Positions 38,301-45,546 of a DNA stretch of 64,000 nucleotides are shown here, piece after piece (within the stretch, counting starts at the first letter, position 1; every line of letters starts with the position of its first letter). The notes beneath the pieces were generated by a model. The model was not told where the DNA came from, searched no databases, and saw only the letters and a program-made list of their open reading frames with translations. The position numbers and the translations under genes were made by a program. This DNA comes from Pseudomonas tolaasii NCPPB 2192 (lineage in GTDB: Bacteria > Pseudomonadota > Gammaproteobacteria > Pseudomonadales > Pseudomonadaceae): contig NZ_PHHD01000001.1 in NCBI RefSeq assembly GCF_002813445.1, positions 2,728,001 to 2,792,000 on the forward strand, written 5' to 3'.

Positions 38301-38865
38301 GGCAGATGGCGATGAATTGGCTGACGCTCAATTGTTTTTCGTCGACACCGCTCAGGTAGGACGCGTCAACGTAGCTGTGGCCAGACTGTTGCGGGTTGCC
38401 GGTGCCGAAGTCGAAATTCAGGCAGGCGGCGTCCCACAACGACAGCCCGGAGACATGGACGCGATACTGCCATTCGTCCACGGCGCGACGAAAGCGTGAG
38501 GAGGGGGGAGAGCCCTCCACGCTGCTCTTGTGGGGTTCCCAGGGCAGCGGGGTGTCGATTTTCTCCAGGTAACGGGTGTTGATGAAAAGGGTTTGCGGGT
38601 CAAGGCCGTTGAGTTTTTCACGCAGCAGCGCCAGGCCCTGGGCCTTGAAGTGTTCGACCAGGGTGGCGTTTTCCGCTTCGACAGCCTTGAGCGCCGCGAT
38701 GGCCTCCCGTTGCAGGCGAATGTAATCGCGCTGTTGGGCGCGTGTCAGGCTACTCATCGACTGCGCCAGGTTCTGGCGCAGCAGCTCCAGGGCCTGCTGC
38801 AGCCCCCAGGACTGGCTGGACTGCAGGTGGCCGGGCAGGCCGTTGGGGCGTTCTTGGCTAGGCAT
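32350..38865 (-). CDS. Giant NEL-type E3 ubiquitin ligase-like LRR protein
   Basis: A 2171 aa protein from the ATG at 38865 (MPSQERPNGLPG), which has AGGAAA about 8 bases upstream. The N-terminal half resembles the dermonecrotic-toxin-like DUF6543 region, with LSVSQFIAICRELDLGAKL shared with its paralogue. A module with a P-x-WP core recurs three times (residues about 690-790, 1205-1300, 1385-1490). Leucine-rich repeats follow (about 1730-1800, HLDLSENNIVLT, LEALSLRGNPLGL), then a NEL-like domain with Cys1966 in the C-x-D motif AGTCGDGAI. IpaH/SspH enzymes with this architecture are injected by type III secretion and ubiquitinate host proteins; no secretion genes or signal peptide are visible here. 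Confidence 0.85.
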   Translation of the reverse strand: MPSQERPNGLPGHLQSSQSWGLQQALELLRQNLAQSMSSLTRAQQRDYIRLQREAIAALKAVEAENATLVEHFKAQGLALLREKLNGLDPQTLFINTRYLEKIDTPLPWEPHKSSVEGSPPSSRFRRAVDEWQYRVHVSGLSLWDAACLNFDFGTGNPQQSGHSYVDASYLSGVDEKQLSVSQFIAICRELDLGAKLHTVLANSLGAGGKLQGLIETCARAHLRFEALEAYRNRASSGVTQARYTALLAAIEGTGTSLPFDTLSMDIDYTLLPAVPFTPSGTRVPVPLLLIHVGSLGVISYFPFRPGGALRYDLDAKSAGAQFLDDLKASHDAGDLGWFSRQLPITDISQFRDLLREEPRPEGLSLVAAYLYDGFHSLFPKRTLEHIRFVHDPKPARPHSLVQALTSRHVQHYQANLGMLATRRSERDLQGVIDGAAAIASEIMELLMTPVPGGVTGLNRVMQLVVFGNLAYSLIIGINEAAKGQASDFAAAMADAADLAINGLLISTAGRVHRQRMEGLLQRLGGPRKVSRSDGTVELWKPDISPYAIDNQRLLDGQMPNAQGLYLIDGKPYARVQHGALQVVAQVIANPKAPGFVIKHKNGDGFAAPVVFKPELQAWVLDLHGTGQLTDSQLISQMLPNGEASVSAAQIRHLLRSTAVPRATLDSIWAGETPPVNLIEATRRVQVDRVIEQLASGFHRSGNLPAYADSAILSLLTQLPTWPADAIIHLYDPQGRLLESHAANDHATRAINLKRKDDGTYIALDAATTHVATQESLFELIIRQQPATSTLGKEGSPQLTEAQRIARLRVQISALANKERIALFQALTRYAGQARHQVPADDPARIFVPIKASTEDTDATPLLSKLHTQFPPLTLANLRQLLEKTPLDPAQQSAYLKDATLPANVREHLEQHRTALRIDAVIDGLYHPRPFSRDTDQWAREFTASLLQERLKRHFTVTEIVDGHAQDRYQNTGPEDTTVELLHYGNGHYEAYDMRNAGPIPVAPVVDSFYLAIASVLQPHERTALGMSSVSDAQGLRTTLGDLMSERRSPAGLVSLLDHSLGQYQQSLVLPLDLKPNPEGLYDWQGQQLMPLYGALYPVTYDQAVLRWRLKHPQKVGVDTPLLEHNHHGAWRLENENPMAWDDHHLFSRLGAVDFNLDQATATRILKLTDTPPSALREVHCAGLPPPPLLKDSSKRFGIEHQILHFIQAMTTYSATRMARPSLQLLLVCGLPQWPASHVLELYDDAGRTTAHYPAANAGAPDKIRMSQARSRSLEPLAPLVRNDALTRALIGELPASQDERLFKLAKKIAGHAYRERAQLFDTLYAQSERGGNALHNRLRHHYPQLPGSALQALLEHATPKELKQLSIKDQVPLRLQQQAKLTANDVRLNRAFEGLYLSTLANPDSERIILHTLKLVPGWPISVRLDIHQGSASGPLLESAGHLAGSERKVLARVDGRYQAYAADHTLISDKGDTSTDLLTAIWRVLSDNQRKALGLDDSGDTTALRNPIAELALNQRVAIKDLLRLPHIPYWLQPPMRVHSTFTAYPFSLRNWWPFGGSRAEDLVRKVCELYPSMNRAAANELIASLGMNRREALLELERRKAEYQALRFGLERWATTEYPNDADDPIGLNLGRRRYAAQEILRAWRRETQEVLGDRIFTPHALDLHLDRSNTLPAPDFILGTRGFEHIEYLTISGDNFPATGNAFLAKFSGLKSLRLDCGLTDLPTSITDMTQLEHLDLSENNIVLTRESRQRLANLTNLEALSLRGNPLGLTPDVSAMHHLLNLDLQDTGISQWPIGAEHLTQLHSMLLQGNRITTFPQSVLNNPAMVRANRGTILHDTPLDEVSLQRLMQDRQRTNNVLGGALPGILHVERSTDDISPWLESVPTADHGQRRVVWEQLQHHEGARPDDVFRVLRDLTQSHDYRNEPRRPALVSRVWRVLNGMAGSHELRQNIFLNTYQAGTCGDGAILALSNMELLHRQQQAIELPNSNQANRELLALAEGLFYLRKLDELADDHLVSLRNERGAEGQEPDDVEVKLYLRLHFRERYNLPLQHEQRLYAPGDDLNDQALGRIANAMAALKSTNAVENSLLMEEFWIKYLARSIPEPFATIEDVARYKLEALKQEIPDTRSMDYQERRQSINEEKDSELNRLISQLTRAAKSGAQRAH

Positions 38866-38934
38866 GGGGCGTTTCCTTTCACGTCGAGATGTGGAAGGAA
38901 ATGGAAGCACCCGCCCGTCTGCGACGGGGGCTAC

Positions 38935-40050
38935 CTATATAGCGCGGGGCTGGCTAAGGCGTTTGTTCAGCTCCAGCCAGGCGCCCAAGGCGGCCATCAG
39001 CGCGACGCCCGCCAGCGCGGTCAGCAGTTGCACAGCCAGTGCATCACCGGCCATGGCATTGAGCATGTCGGCCAGGGGGGCGAGCAGTACACCGAGGCAG
39101 AACACTTCCAGGGAGAACCGACCCATGCGGCATACCTGCGCGGCGAGCGGGTTTTGCGTCCAGCCGGCGCCCGGCAACAGCTTGGCGGTGACGTAGGCCA
39201 GGGCCAGGAAATGCAACAGGCGCACCGGCGACAGGTCCGTCTTGCTGATGGGGTAGATCAAGTCGCTGATCAGCGCAGGCATCACCGCGTCGTGGAGTTC
39301 AGGCCAGCGCCACGACAGGGTCAGGATACCGGTGATCAGCACATACACCGTGGCCGCGATAAACAGCGGCTGGCGCGCCAGCGGTCGATGCTCCAAAGGC
39401 TTGGCCCGCTGGCTGTGGATCGCCGCAGCCCCACCCAGGACAAACAGCAACTGCCAGGTGATCGGGTTGAAGTACCACACGCCATCTTCGATGGCCCGCA
39501 GGTTCCAGCCCATCCACGGCGCCAGCAGGTACACCGTCAGCGACACTGCGACGACCACCAGGGGCGTGCGCAGCATCAGCGGCAATACCAGCGCCAGGCT
39601 GGCCAGCAACACGATGTACAACGGCAATGGGTCCATCAGGTTGGGCTTGAAGCGCAGCAGCAGTTCATCGAGCAGCGCCTGTTGCGGGTGGGTGATGAAG
39701 TGGGTCATGCCCATCTCTTGCACCAGGTCTCGGGTCTCTACATGGCTGTTGGCGAAGAACACGATGCCCATCAGCATCGCCAGCAAAAAGATGTGCACCA
39801 CGTACAGCACCCAGGTGCGGCGCAGGATTTTCAGGCAGGCCATCCAGTAGCCTTCGCGTTGCAGGACTTTGCCGTAGGCCAGGACCGACGCGAAGCCGGC
39901 GAGGAATACGAAGACTTCGGCGGCGTCGCTGAAACCGACGTTGCGCAGGGTGATCTGGCCGAGAGGATTGTGGGGGACGTGATCCCAGAAAATGAAGATC
40001 AACGCCAGGCCCCGAAAAAAATCGATGCGCGGGTCGCGTCCGTTCAGCAT
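38935..40050 (-). CDS. OpgC-family membrane acyltransferase
   Basis: A 371 aa protein with about ten hydrophobic segments. The N-terminus GRDPRIDFFRGLALIFIFWDHVPHN carries the conserved Arg, Asp, Phe and His of OpgC-type acyltransferases, and GFSDAAEVFVFLAGF follows. Classical OpgC adds succinyl groups to osmoregulated periplasmic glucans; which acceptor is used here is not visible, since no opgGH genes are nearby. It is the last gene of a leftward group after the flavoprotein gene, separated by 171 bases with a hairpin. Confidence 0.82.
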   Translation of the reverse strand: MLNGRDPRIDFFRGLALIFIFWDHVPHNPLGQITLRNVGFSDAAEVFVFLAGFASVLAYGKVLQREGYWMACLKILRRTWVLYVVHIFLLAMLMGIVFFANSHVETRDLVQEMGMTHFITHPQQALLDELLLRFKPNLMDPLPLYIVLLASLALVLPLMLRTPLVVVAVSLTVYLLAPWMGWNLRAIEDGVWYFNPITWQLLFVLGGAAAIHSQRAKPLEHRPLARQPLFIAATVYVLITGILTLSWRWPELHDAVMPALISDLIYPISKTDLSPVRLLHFLALAYVTAKLLPGAGWTQNPLAAQVCRMGRFSLEVFCLGVLLAPLADMLNAMAGDALAVQLLTALAGVALMAALGAWLELNKRLSQPRAI

Positions 40051-40186
40051 GGCAGCGGGCTCTTGAACAAAAAGTTTAAAAAAGACAGGCGAATGCGCGT
40101 GTTGTCGTACGCCGCACGTCGGGCGGCGCGCAGGTTGGCGGTATTTGTAAGTAATTGCAAAGGCTGGGTATTACTGAATGTCTCAA

Positions 40187-40211
40187 CAGCCTGCCCAGGG
40201 TGGGCAGGCTG
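40187..40211 (-). terminator. Hairpin after the glutamate synthase-like gene
   Basis: CAGCCTGCCCA (40187-40197) and TGGGCAGGCTG (40201-40211) form an 11-bp perfect stem with a 3-base loop, 11 bases beyond the stop at 40222. A U-run is lacking, so it may only stabilise the 3' end. Confidence 0.5.
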
Positions 40212-40221
40212 GGGCAGGGGG

Positions 40222-41841
40222 TCAGGCGGCGGCTTCTTCGTGGGGTTCGAAGCTGTCGGCCCGCGCCATCTGCCACATGCGCGAGTAGAACTCGCCGTTC
40301 ACTTCGCCAGTGAGCAATTCACCGGGCTTGAGGAACACATGCAACTGCGAGAACAGCTTGATCTCGGTCGCCGACATGCGTCGCACCAGGTGCTTGGCCG
40401 ACAACTGCGACGGGTGATCCAGGCCGGCGGCGGCGAGCATTTCCGCCAGTGCCTTGAGGGTGTTGCGGTGGAAGTTGAACACGCGCTGGGCCTTATCCGG
40501 AACCACCAGGGCGCGCTGGCGCAACGGGTCCTGGGTGGCGACGCCGGTCGGGCATTTGTTGGTGTGACACGACTGGGACTGGATGCAGCCAATGGCAAAC
40601 ATGAAGCCGCGTGCCGAGTTGGCCCAGTCGGCGCCGATGGCCAGGACGCTGGCGATGTCGAAGGCGCTGACGATCTTGCCGCTGGCGCCGAGCTTGATCT
40701 TGTCGCGCAGGTTCAAGCCGACCAGGGTGTTATGCACAAACAGCAGGCCTTCGCGCAGCGGCACGCCGATGTGGTCGGTGAACTCTACAGGGGCTGCGCC
40801 GGTGCCGCCTTCCTTGCCGTCGACCACGATGAAGTCCGGCAGGATGCCGGTTTCCAGCATGGCCTTGGCGATGCCCATGAATTCCCACGGATGGCCCAGG
40901 CAGAACTTGAAGCCCACCGGTTTGCCGCCGGACAGTTCGCGCAGCTGGGCGATGAAATGCATCATTTCAATCGGCGTGAAAAACGCGCTGTGGCGCGATG
41001 GCGAGATGCAGTCTTCGCCCATCAGGATGCCGCGGGTGTCGGCGATTTCCTGGGTGACCTTGTGCTTGGGCAGGATGCCGCCATGGCCGGGTTTGGCGCC
41101 CTGGCTCATCTTGATTTCGATCATGCGTACTTGCGGGTTTTGTGCTTGCGCGGCGAAGCGCTCCGGGTCGAAACGGCCGTCGCTGGTGCGGCAGCCGAAG
41201 TAGCCGCTGCCCAGCTCCCAAGTCAGGTCGCCGCCGTTTTCGCGATGATAGGGGCTGATGCTGCCTTCGCCGGTGTCATGGGCGAAGTTGCCGAGCTTGG
41301 CGCCCTGGTTCAACGCGCGGATCGCGTTGGCGCTCAACGAGCCGAAGCTCATCGCCGAGATGTTGAATACGGACGCCGAGTACGGCTGCTTGCACTGCGG
41401 GCCGCCGACCATCACGCGAAAGGCGCTGGGGTCGCTCAACGGCGCGGGGCGCATGGAGTGGCCGATGAACTCGAAGCCCGACTGGTACACGTCGATCAGG
41501 GTGCCGAAGGGTTTGTCGGCGCTTTCATTCTTGGCGCGTGAATACACCAGCGAACGCTGGGCCCGGGAGAAGGGCAGGGCGTCGCTGTCGGATTCGAGCA
41601 GGTACTGGCGGATTTCCGGGCGGATGGCTTCCACCAGGTAACGGATATTGCCCAGGATCGGGTAGTTGCGGCGCACCGCGTGGGGGCTTTGCAGCAGGTC
41701 GAACAGGCCGATCAGGCTCAACACGCCCGTGACCACCGTAATCGGCCATAACCACTCATGTTCGATAAAAGGCAGGCTGGCGAGGGTGAAAATGACGCAC
41801 ACGGCAAAGAAGGCGTAACGGCTTAGTAACGACAGGCTCAT
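40222..41841 (-). CDS. Membrane-anchored FMN glutamate synthase-like protein
   Basis: A 539 aa protein with two N-terminal membrane segments (about 6-25 and 30-48) followed by the FMN-binding central domain of glutamate synthase (residues about 90-510). SAMSFGSLSANAIRALNQGA, GEGSISPYHRENGGDL, GQ-like MSQGAKPGHGGILP and VDGKEGGTGAAPVEF fit the family. CIQSQSCHTNKCPTG resembles the Cys cluster that holds 3Fe-4S. There is no amidotransferase domain, so ammonia or another donor would be needed; the true reaction of these orphan proteins is not known. Confidence 0.85.
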   Translation of the reverse strand: MSLSLLSRYAFFAVCVIFTLASLPFIEHEWLWPITVVTGVLSLIGLFDLLQSPHAVRRNYPILGNIRYLVEAIRPEIRQYLLESDSDALPFSRAQRSLVYSRAKNESADKPFGTLIDVYQSGFEFIGHSMRPAPLSDPSAFRVMVGGPQCKQPYSASVFNISAMSFGSLSANAIRALNQGAKLGNFAHDTGEGSISPYHRENGGDLTWELGSGYFGCRTSDGRFDPERFAAQAQNPQVRMIEIKMSQGAKPGHGGILPKHKVTQEIADTRGILMGEDCISPSRHSAFFTPIEMMHFIAQLRELSGGKPVGFKFCLGHPWEFMGIAKAMLETGILPDFIVVDGKEGGTGAAPVEFTDHIGVPLREGLLFVHNTLVGLNLRDKIKLGASGKIVSAFDIASVLAIGADWANSARGFMFAIGCIQSQSCHTNKCPTGVATQDPLRQRALVVPDKAQRVFNFHRNTLKALAEMLAAAGLDHPSQLSAKHLVRRMSATEIKLFSQLHVFLKPGELLTGEVNGEFYSRMWQMARADSFEPHEEAAA

Positions 41842-41870
41842 ACGGTTTTCCTTGGGTTCGGACTCATCGG

Positions 41871-42635
41871 CTAGGCGTTTTGCGCCTGTAGAAAGATCGA
41901 GAACAGCTCCGACTGGGATTTGATCCCCAGCTTGCTGTACATGTGTTTCTTATGGACTTTCACGGTTTCAACAGAGATTTCCAGCTTACGAGCGATTTCC
42001 TTGCTGGAGCAACCGCTGAGCATCAGGCGGCCGACATCCAGCTCGCGGGCGGTGAGTTGCGCACCCCATTCGTCACTTTGCATCGGTGGCTCCGGCGCGC
42101 TGACCTGCTGGAGTTCAAAAGGCAGGCGCTGGCGCAGCAGACTCAGTACCCAGGGCTGGATCAGCGACAGCAGGGCAATCTGTGCCGGGTCAAAACGCTG
42201 CTTCGAACCCAGGGACAGGCACAACGTACGCCCATCCGGCAGTTGGCAATTGAACTGGATTTCGTCGGCCACCACGTTCAGGCGGAAGTAGCGCTGGTAA
42301 TACTCGGTGAGTTCGAAGTGCTCCGGGGCGACTTCGGCCAGGCGAAACAGCCCGGTGCGCGGTTGTTCGCGGCTGGCGATGTAGAAGGGGTCAAGCAGGT
42401 AAAGGCCGTTGAGGTAATCCTGGAACAGCTGGTCGGGCGTGCCGTCGGCGCCCGGGCATTCGGCGAATACCAGCGGCCGGTGTTCGCTGCTGAACAGCAG
42501 GGCGACCCAGCTGTCGGACGGCACGTATTGGTCAAGCAGACGCACCAGTTGGGTCCAGAAATTGGCCTGGTCCAGGGCGTCTATCATTTGCCCCACCGAA
42601 CGGTGCCAGGCGATGTCATCCAGCGACATGGTCAT
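41871..42635 (-). CDS. LuxR-type transcriptional regulator
   Basis: A 254 aa protein with a C-terminal LuxR helix-turn-helix (about 190-250, LTARELDVGRLMLSGCSSKEIARKL, SVETVKVHKKHMYSKLGI). The N-terminal 160 residues resemble a GAF-like sensing fold rather than the acyl-homoserine-lactone domain; I see no receiver Asp. It is transcribed divergently from the nitrilase-family gene, 93 bases apart, so it is the natural candidate regulator of that gene and the permease after it. The ligand is unknown. ATG at 42629 is an alternative start. Confidence 0.85.
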   Translation of the reverse strand: MTMSLDDIAWHRSVGQMIDALDQANFWTQLVRLLDQYVPSDSWVALLFSSEHRPLVFAECPGADGTPDQLFQDYLNGLYLLDPFYIASREQPRTGLFRLAEVAPEHFELTEYYQRYFRLNVVADEIQFNCQLPDGRTLCLSLGSKQRFDPAQIALLSLIQPWVLSLLRQRLPFELQQVSAPEPPMQSDEWGAQLTARELDVGRLMLSGCSSKEIARKLEISVETVKVHKKHMYSKLGIKSQSELFSIFLQAQNA

Positions 42636-42728
42636 TGATCTACCCCTATCGGGTTACCCCCGCCGCGTAATTCCCTGGCAGGGTGTGGCTGCGCATACTG
42701 CGGCACAGATAAAGAACAAGGAATACTC

Positions 42729-43550
42729 ATGAAGGTCGAATTTGCCCAGTTGGCAGGCCGTGATAACGACACAGCTTACAACCTTGAGCGCGCCCTGGCG
42801 GCAATTGCTGCCTGCGCGGCCGATACGCAACTGATCGTGTTCCCGGAGACGCACCTGACGGGCTTCCCGTCGGCTGAAACCGTCGCCGAGGTGGCCGAGC
42901 CGCTGGACGGCCCCACGCTGCAGGCGGTCATCCAGGCCTCCCGCGCACAGGATATCGCCGTGGTCATCGGCATGATCGAGAGCGATGGGGGCCAATTCTA
43001 CAACACCACCGTGCTGATCACGCCCGAAGGCATCGCCTTGCGTTATCGCAAGACCCATCTGTGGCCTTTGGAGCGCGGGGTGGTCAACCCCGGTGATCGT
43101 TACGCCACCTGCCTGTGGAAGGGCGTACGCGTCGGCCTGTTGATTTGCTACGACATCGAATTTCCGGAAACCGCCCGCGCCCTCGGGCAATTGGGCGCGC
43201 AGTTGCTGCTGGTGACCAACGGCAACATGGACCCGTACGGCCCCACCCACCGCACCGCAATCATGGCCCGCGCCCAGGAAAACCAGGCGTTCGCACTGAT
43301 GGTCAACCGCGTGGAAGAAGGCGACGGCGACCTGATGTTTGCCGGCGGCAGCGCGCTGGTCGACCCGTTCGGCAGCTTGCTGTTCGAAGCCGGGCGCGAG
43401 GAAGGGCAATTCACGGTTGAGCTGGACCTGGACCAACTGGCCGCGGCGCGCAAGGACTACCGCTACCTGGATGACCAGCGCTTGAAATTACCGGGCGAGG
43501 TGGTTGAGCGGGCTGACGGCACGCGCGAACTTTTGATTCCACGGACTTAA
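42729..43550 (+). CDS. Carbon-nitrogen hydrolase, nitrilase superfamily
   Basis: A 273 aa amidohydrolase with the Glu-Lys-Cys triad of the family: FPETHL (Glu near residue 40), YRKTHLWPLE (Lys near 107) and ICYDIEFPE (Cys near 139). Members hydrolyse amides, carbamoyl groups or nitriles; by length and motif this looks like an amidase or omega-amidase rather than a true nitrilase. The APC permease downstream suggests uptake and hydrolysis of an amide or amine. AAGAACAA (42712-42719) overlaps the ribosome-binding region and resembles a Crc/Hfq motif. Confidence 0.87.
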   Translation: MKVEFAQLAGRDNDTAYNLERALAAIAACAADTQLIVFPETHLTGFPSAETVAEVAEPLDGPTLQAVIQASRAQDIAVVIGMIESDGGQFYNTTVLITPEGIALRYRKTHLWPLERGVVNPGDRYATCLWKGVRVGLLICYDIEFPETARALGQLGAQLLLVTNGNMDPYGPTHRTAIMARAQENQAFALMVNRVEEGDGDLMFAGGSALVDPFGSLLFEAGREEGQFTVELDLDQLAAARKDYRYLDDQRLKLPGEVVERADGTRELLIPRT

Positions 43551-43561
43551 GGCTGGCCTTT

Positions 43562-43591
43562 TGTGGCGAGGGAGCAAGCTCCCTCGCCACA
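43562..43591. repeat. Family B REP palindrome
   Basis: Perfect 14-base arms TGTGGCGAGGGAGC and inverse, spaced by AA, as at 2985-3016. It lies between the amidohydrolase and the APC permease. Confidence 0.9.
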
Positions 43592-43678
43592 GGTGACACC
43601 GACCTCATCATAAAAACAGCTTCTGCTTCACCGACTTCAGTTCTGCCATAAATCTAATAAATCAGCGGAGAATCGCTC

Positions 43679-45004
43679 ATGGCTCGTTTGCAACGCACCC
43701 TGTCGTTAGGGTCGGTGGTGCTGTTCGGCATCGCCTATATGACGCCAATCATCGTGCTCGGCACCTTCGGCATCCTGGCGCAATCCACCGCCGGCATGGT
43801 GCCCGCCGCGTACCTGGCCGCCCTGGTGGCAATGTTTTTCACCGCCATGAGCTACGGGCGCATGGCCTCGGCCTTTCCGGTGGCCGGTTCGGCCTACAGC
43901 TATGTGCGCAAGGCCATCAGCCCCAAGCTGGGCTTTATCGCCGGTTGGGCGGTATTGCTCGATTATCTGTTCCTGCCCATGGCCATCTGGCTGATCGGCG
44001 CGGCATACCTGCATTCGGCATTCCCTTCGGTGCCGCAATGGGTCTGGGTGCTGGCGTTTATCGGCATCACCACGCTGATCAATATCATCGGCCTGAAACT
44101 CGCTAATGGCGTCAACGCCTTGCTGATGCTGGTGCAAGCGTTGGTACTGATTGCGTTCGTGGTGTTGTGCGTGCACTACATTGGCGGTGATGCAAGCAAG
44201 CCACTGTGGACCATCGCCCCGTTTTTCAACGGCCAGATGCAAATGCCGTTGATCATGAGCGGCGCGGCCATCGCCTGTTATTCCTTCCTGGGCTTTGACG
44301 CGGTCAGCACCCTGACCGAAGAAACCCGCGACCCCCGGCGCACCATCCCGCGGGCGATCATGCTGATCACCCTGATCGGCGGGCTGATTTTCGTCGGCGT
44401 GTCGTATTTCGTGCAGATCGCGCACCCGTCGTTCGAATTTGCCGACGTGGACTCGGCCGCCTATGAAATCGCACGCAACATCGGCGGAGACCTGTTCGTG
44501 TCGATCTTTCTGATCGGCCTGATCGTCGGCCAGTTCGCTTCGGGGCTGTCGGCCCAGGCCAGTGGTTCGCGCTTGCTGTTTGCGATGGGGCGTGACGGTG
44601 TGTTGCCCAAGTCGTTCTTCGGCAGTTTGCACGCGCGTTTTGGCACGCCGGTGAACAGCATCCTGCTGTGTGCGGTCGTGGCATTGCTGGCGTTGAAGCT
44701 GGACGTGACCACTTCAACCTCGTTCATCAACTTCGGCGCGTTCCTGGCCTTCAGCCTAGTGAACCTGTCGGTGATCTTCCACTACTGGATCGGCGCCAAG
44801 CAGCGCGGGGTACGTGAGCTGATCCTGTTCCTGGTGTTCCCCACCATCGGCCTGCTGGCGGACGTGTGGCTGATGATCAGCCTCGACCACCTGGCGATTT
44901 ACCTGGGCGTGGTGTGGTTGGCCATCGGGCTGGTTTACCTGGGTTTCCTGACCCGTGGCTTCTCCAAACAACCCCCGGAAATGGACTTCCAGGAAGCCGC
45001 ATAG
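43679..45004 (+). CDS. APC-family amino acid/polyamine permease
   Basis: A 441 aa inner-membrane transporter with about 12 membrane segments. LSLGSVVLFGIAYMTPIIVLGTFG at the N-terminus, SFLGFDAVSTLTEETRDPRRTIPRAI and GLSAQASGSRLLFAMGRDGVLP fit the PuuP/polyamine-type subgroup. It follows the amidohydrolase by 128 bases and probably shares its regulation by the divergent LuxR protein, although a REP lies between. Substrate not known. Confidence 0.86.
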   Translation: MARLQRTLSLGSVVLFGIAYMTPIIVLGTFGILAQSTAGMVPAAYLAALVAMFFTAMSYGRMASAFPVAGSAYSYVRKAISPKLGFIAGWAVLLDYLFLPMAIWLIGAAYLHSAFPSVPQWVWVLAFIGITTLINIIGLKLANGVNALLMLVQALVLIAFVVLCVHYIGGDASKPLWTIAPFFNGQMQMPLIMSGAAIACYSFLGFDAVSTLTEETRDPRRTIPRAIMLITLIGGLIFVGVSYFVQIAHPSFEFADVDSAAYEIARNIGGDLFVSIFLIGLIVGQFASGLSAQASGSRLLFAMGRDGVLPKSFFGSLHARFGTPVNSILLCAVVALLALKLDVTTSTSFINFGAFLAFSLVNLSVIFHYWIGAKQRGVRELILFLVFPTIGLLADVWLMISLDHLAIYLGVVWLAIGLVYLGFLTRGFSKQPPEMDFQEAA

Positions 45005-45058
45005 AAGCCGCAGGCCTATTCTTATTGCAATAGGTTCTCGTTTGGGTGCGTGATTTTG

Positions 45059-45073
45059 TGTTACTGTATAACA
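45059..45073 (+). promoter_or_regulatory. Zur-like operator upstream of rpmE2
   Basis: TGTTACTGTATAACA matches the Zur consensus TGTTATAATATAACA at 12 of 15 positions, with a fully conserved right half-site (TATAACA). It overlaps the likely -10 element and lies 33 bases upstream of the L31 start. Zinc-independent L31 genes are standard Zur targets. Confidence 0.78.
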
Positions 45074-45105
45074 AATCAACTGCACCCAGACGCCCCGGAG
45101 GCCTT

Positions 45106-45378
45106 ATGAAAGCTGGTATCCATCCCGACTACCGCACCGTGCTGTTCCATGACACCGCCGCCGACGTGTTTTTCCTGATTGGCTCCACCGCCGACAGCGA
45201 TCGCACCCACAAGCACAGCGACGGCAACACTTACCCTTACATCCCGCTGGACGTGTCCAGCGCCTCGCACCCGATCTACACCGGCCAGCAGCGCAAGACT
45301 CAGGCCGAAGGCCGGATTGCCGGGTTCAACAAGCGTTTTGCTTCGTTTGGCTCCAGCCCGAAAAAAGCCGACGCGTGA
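45106..45378 (+). CDS. rpmE2: Ribosomal protein L31 type B (zinc-independent)
   Basis: A 90 aa large-subunit ribosomal protein. It has no cysteine, so the CxxC zinc ribbon of the normal L31 is missing; this is the C-minus paralogue (YkgM type) that replaces the zinc-binding form when zinc is scarce and frees zinc for other uses. Typical are MKAGIHPDYR, THKHSDGNTYPYIPLDVSS and HPIYTGQQRK. Start ATG follows CGGAGG. A Zur-like operator lies upstream and a clean terminator downstream, so it is a single-gene unit. Confidence 0.94.
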   Translation: MKAGIHPDYRTVLFHDTAADVFFLIGSTADSDRTHKHSDGNTYPYIPLDVSSASHPIYTGQQRKTQAEGRIAGFNKRFASFGSSPKKADA

Positions 45379-45400
45379 GGGTTTACGCTTCACCTCGAAG

Positions 45401-45430
45401 GCCGCTCCGATTCCTGGAGCGGCTTTTTTT
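45401..45430 (+). terminator. Intrinsic terminator after rpmE2
   Basis: GCCGCTCC/GGAGCGGC stem with 7-base loop and seven T residues. Confidence 0.94.
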
Positions 45431-45546
45431 GTGGGGCTGATATCGTAACGCCATCATTTTCGCAAAAACCGACTAAACTCCTCAGTAAACGCCAGGAGGG
45501 CAGACCCAGACCGTAAGGAATGCACGCCGACGATCCGAGGTGTTCC

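Noticed and set aside
38530..41541. Reading frame of about 1000 codons on the plus strand
   Set aside because: It crosses three well-supported minus-strand genes and their gaps, with a composition typical of antisense frames and no recognisable domain.
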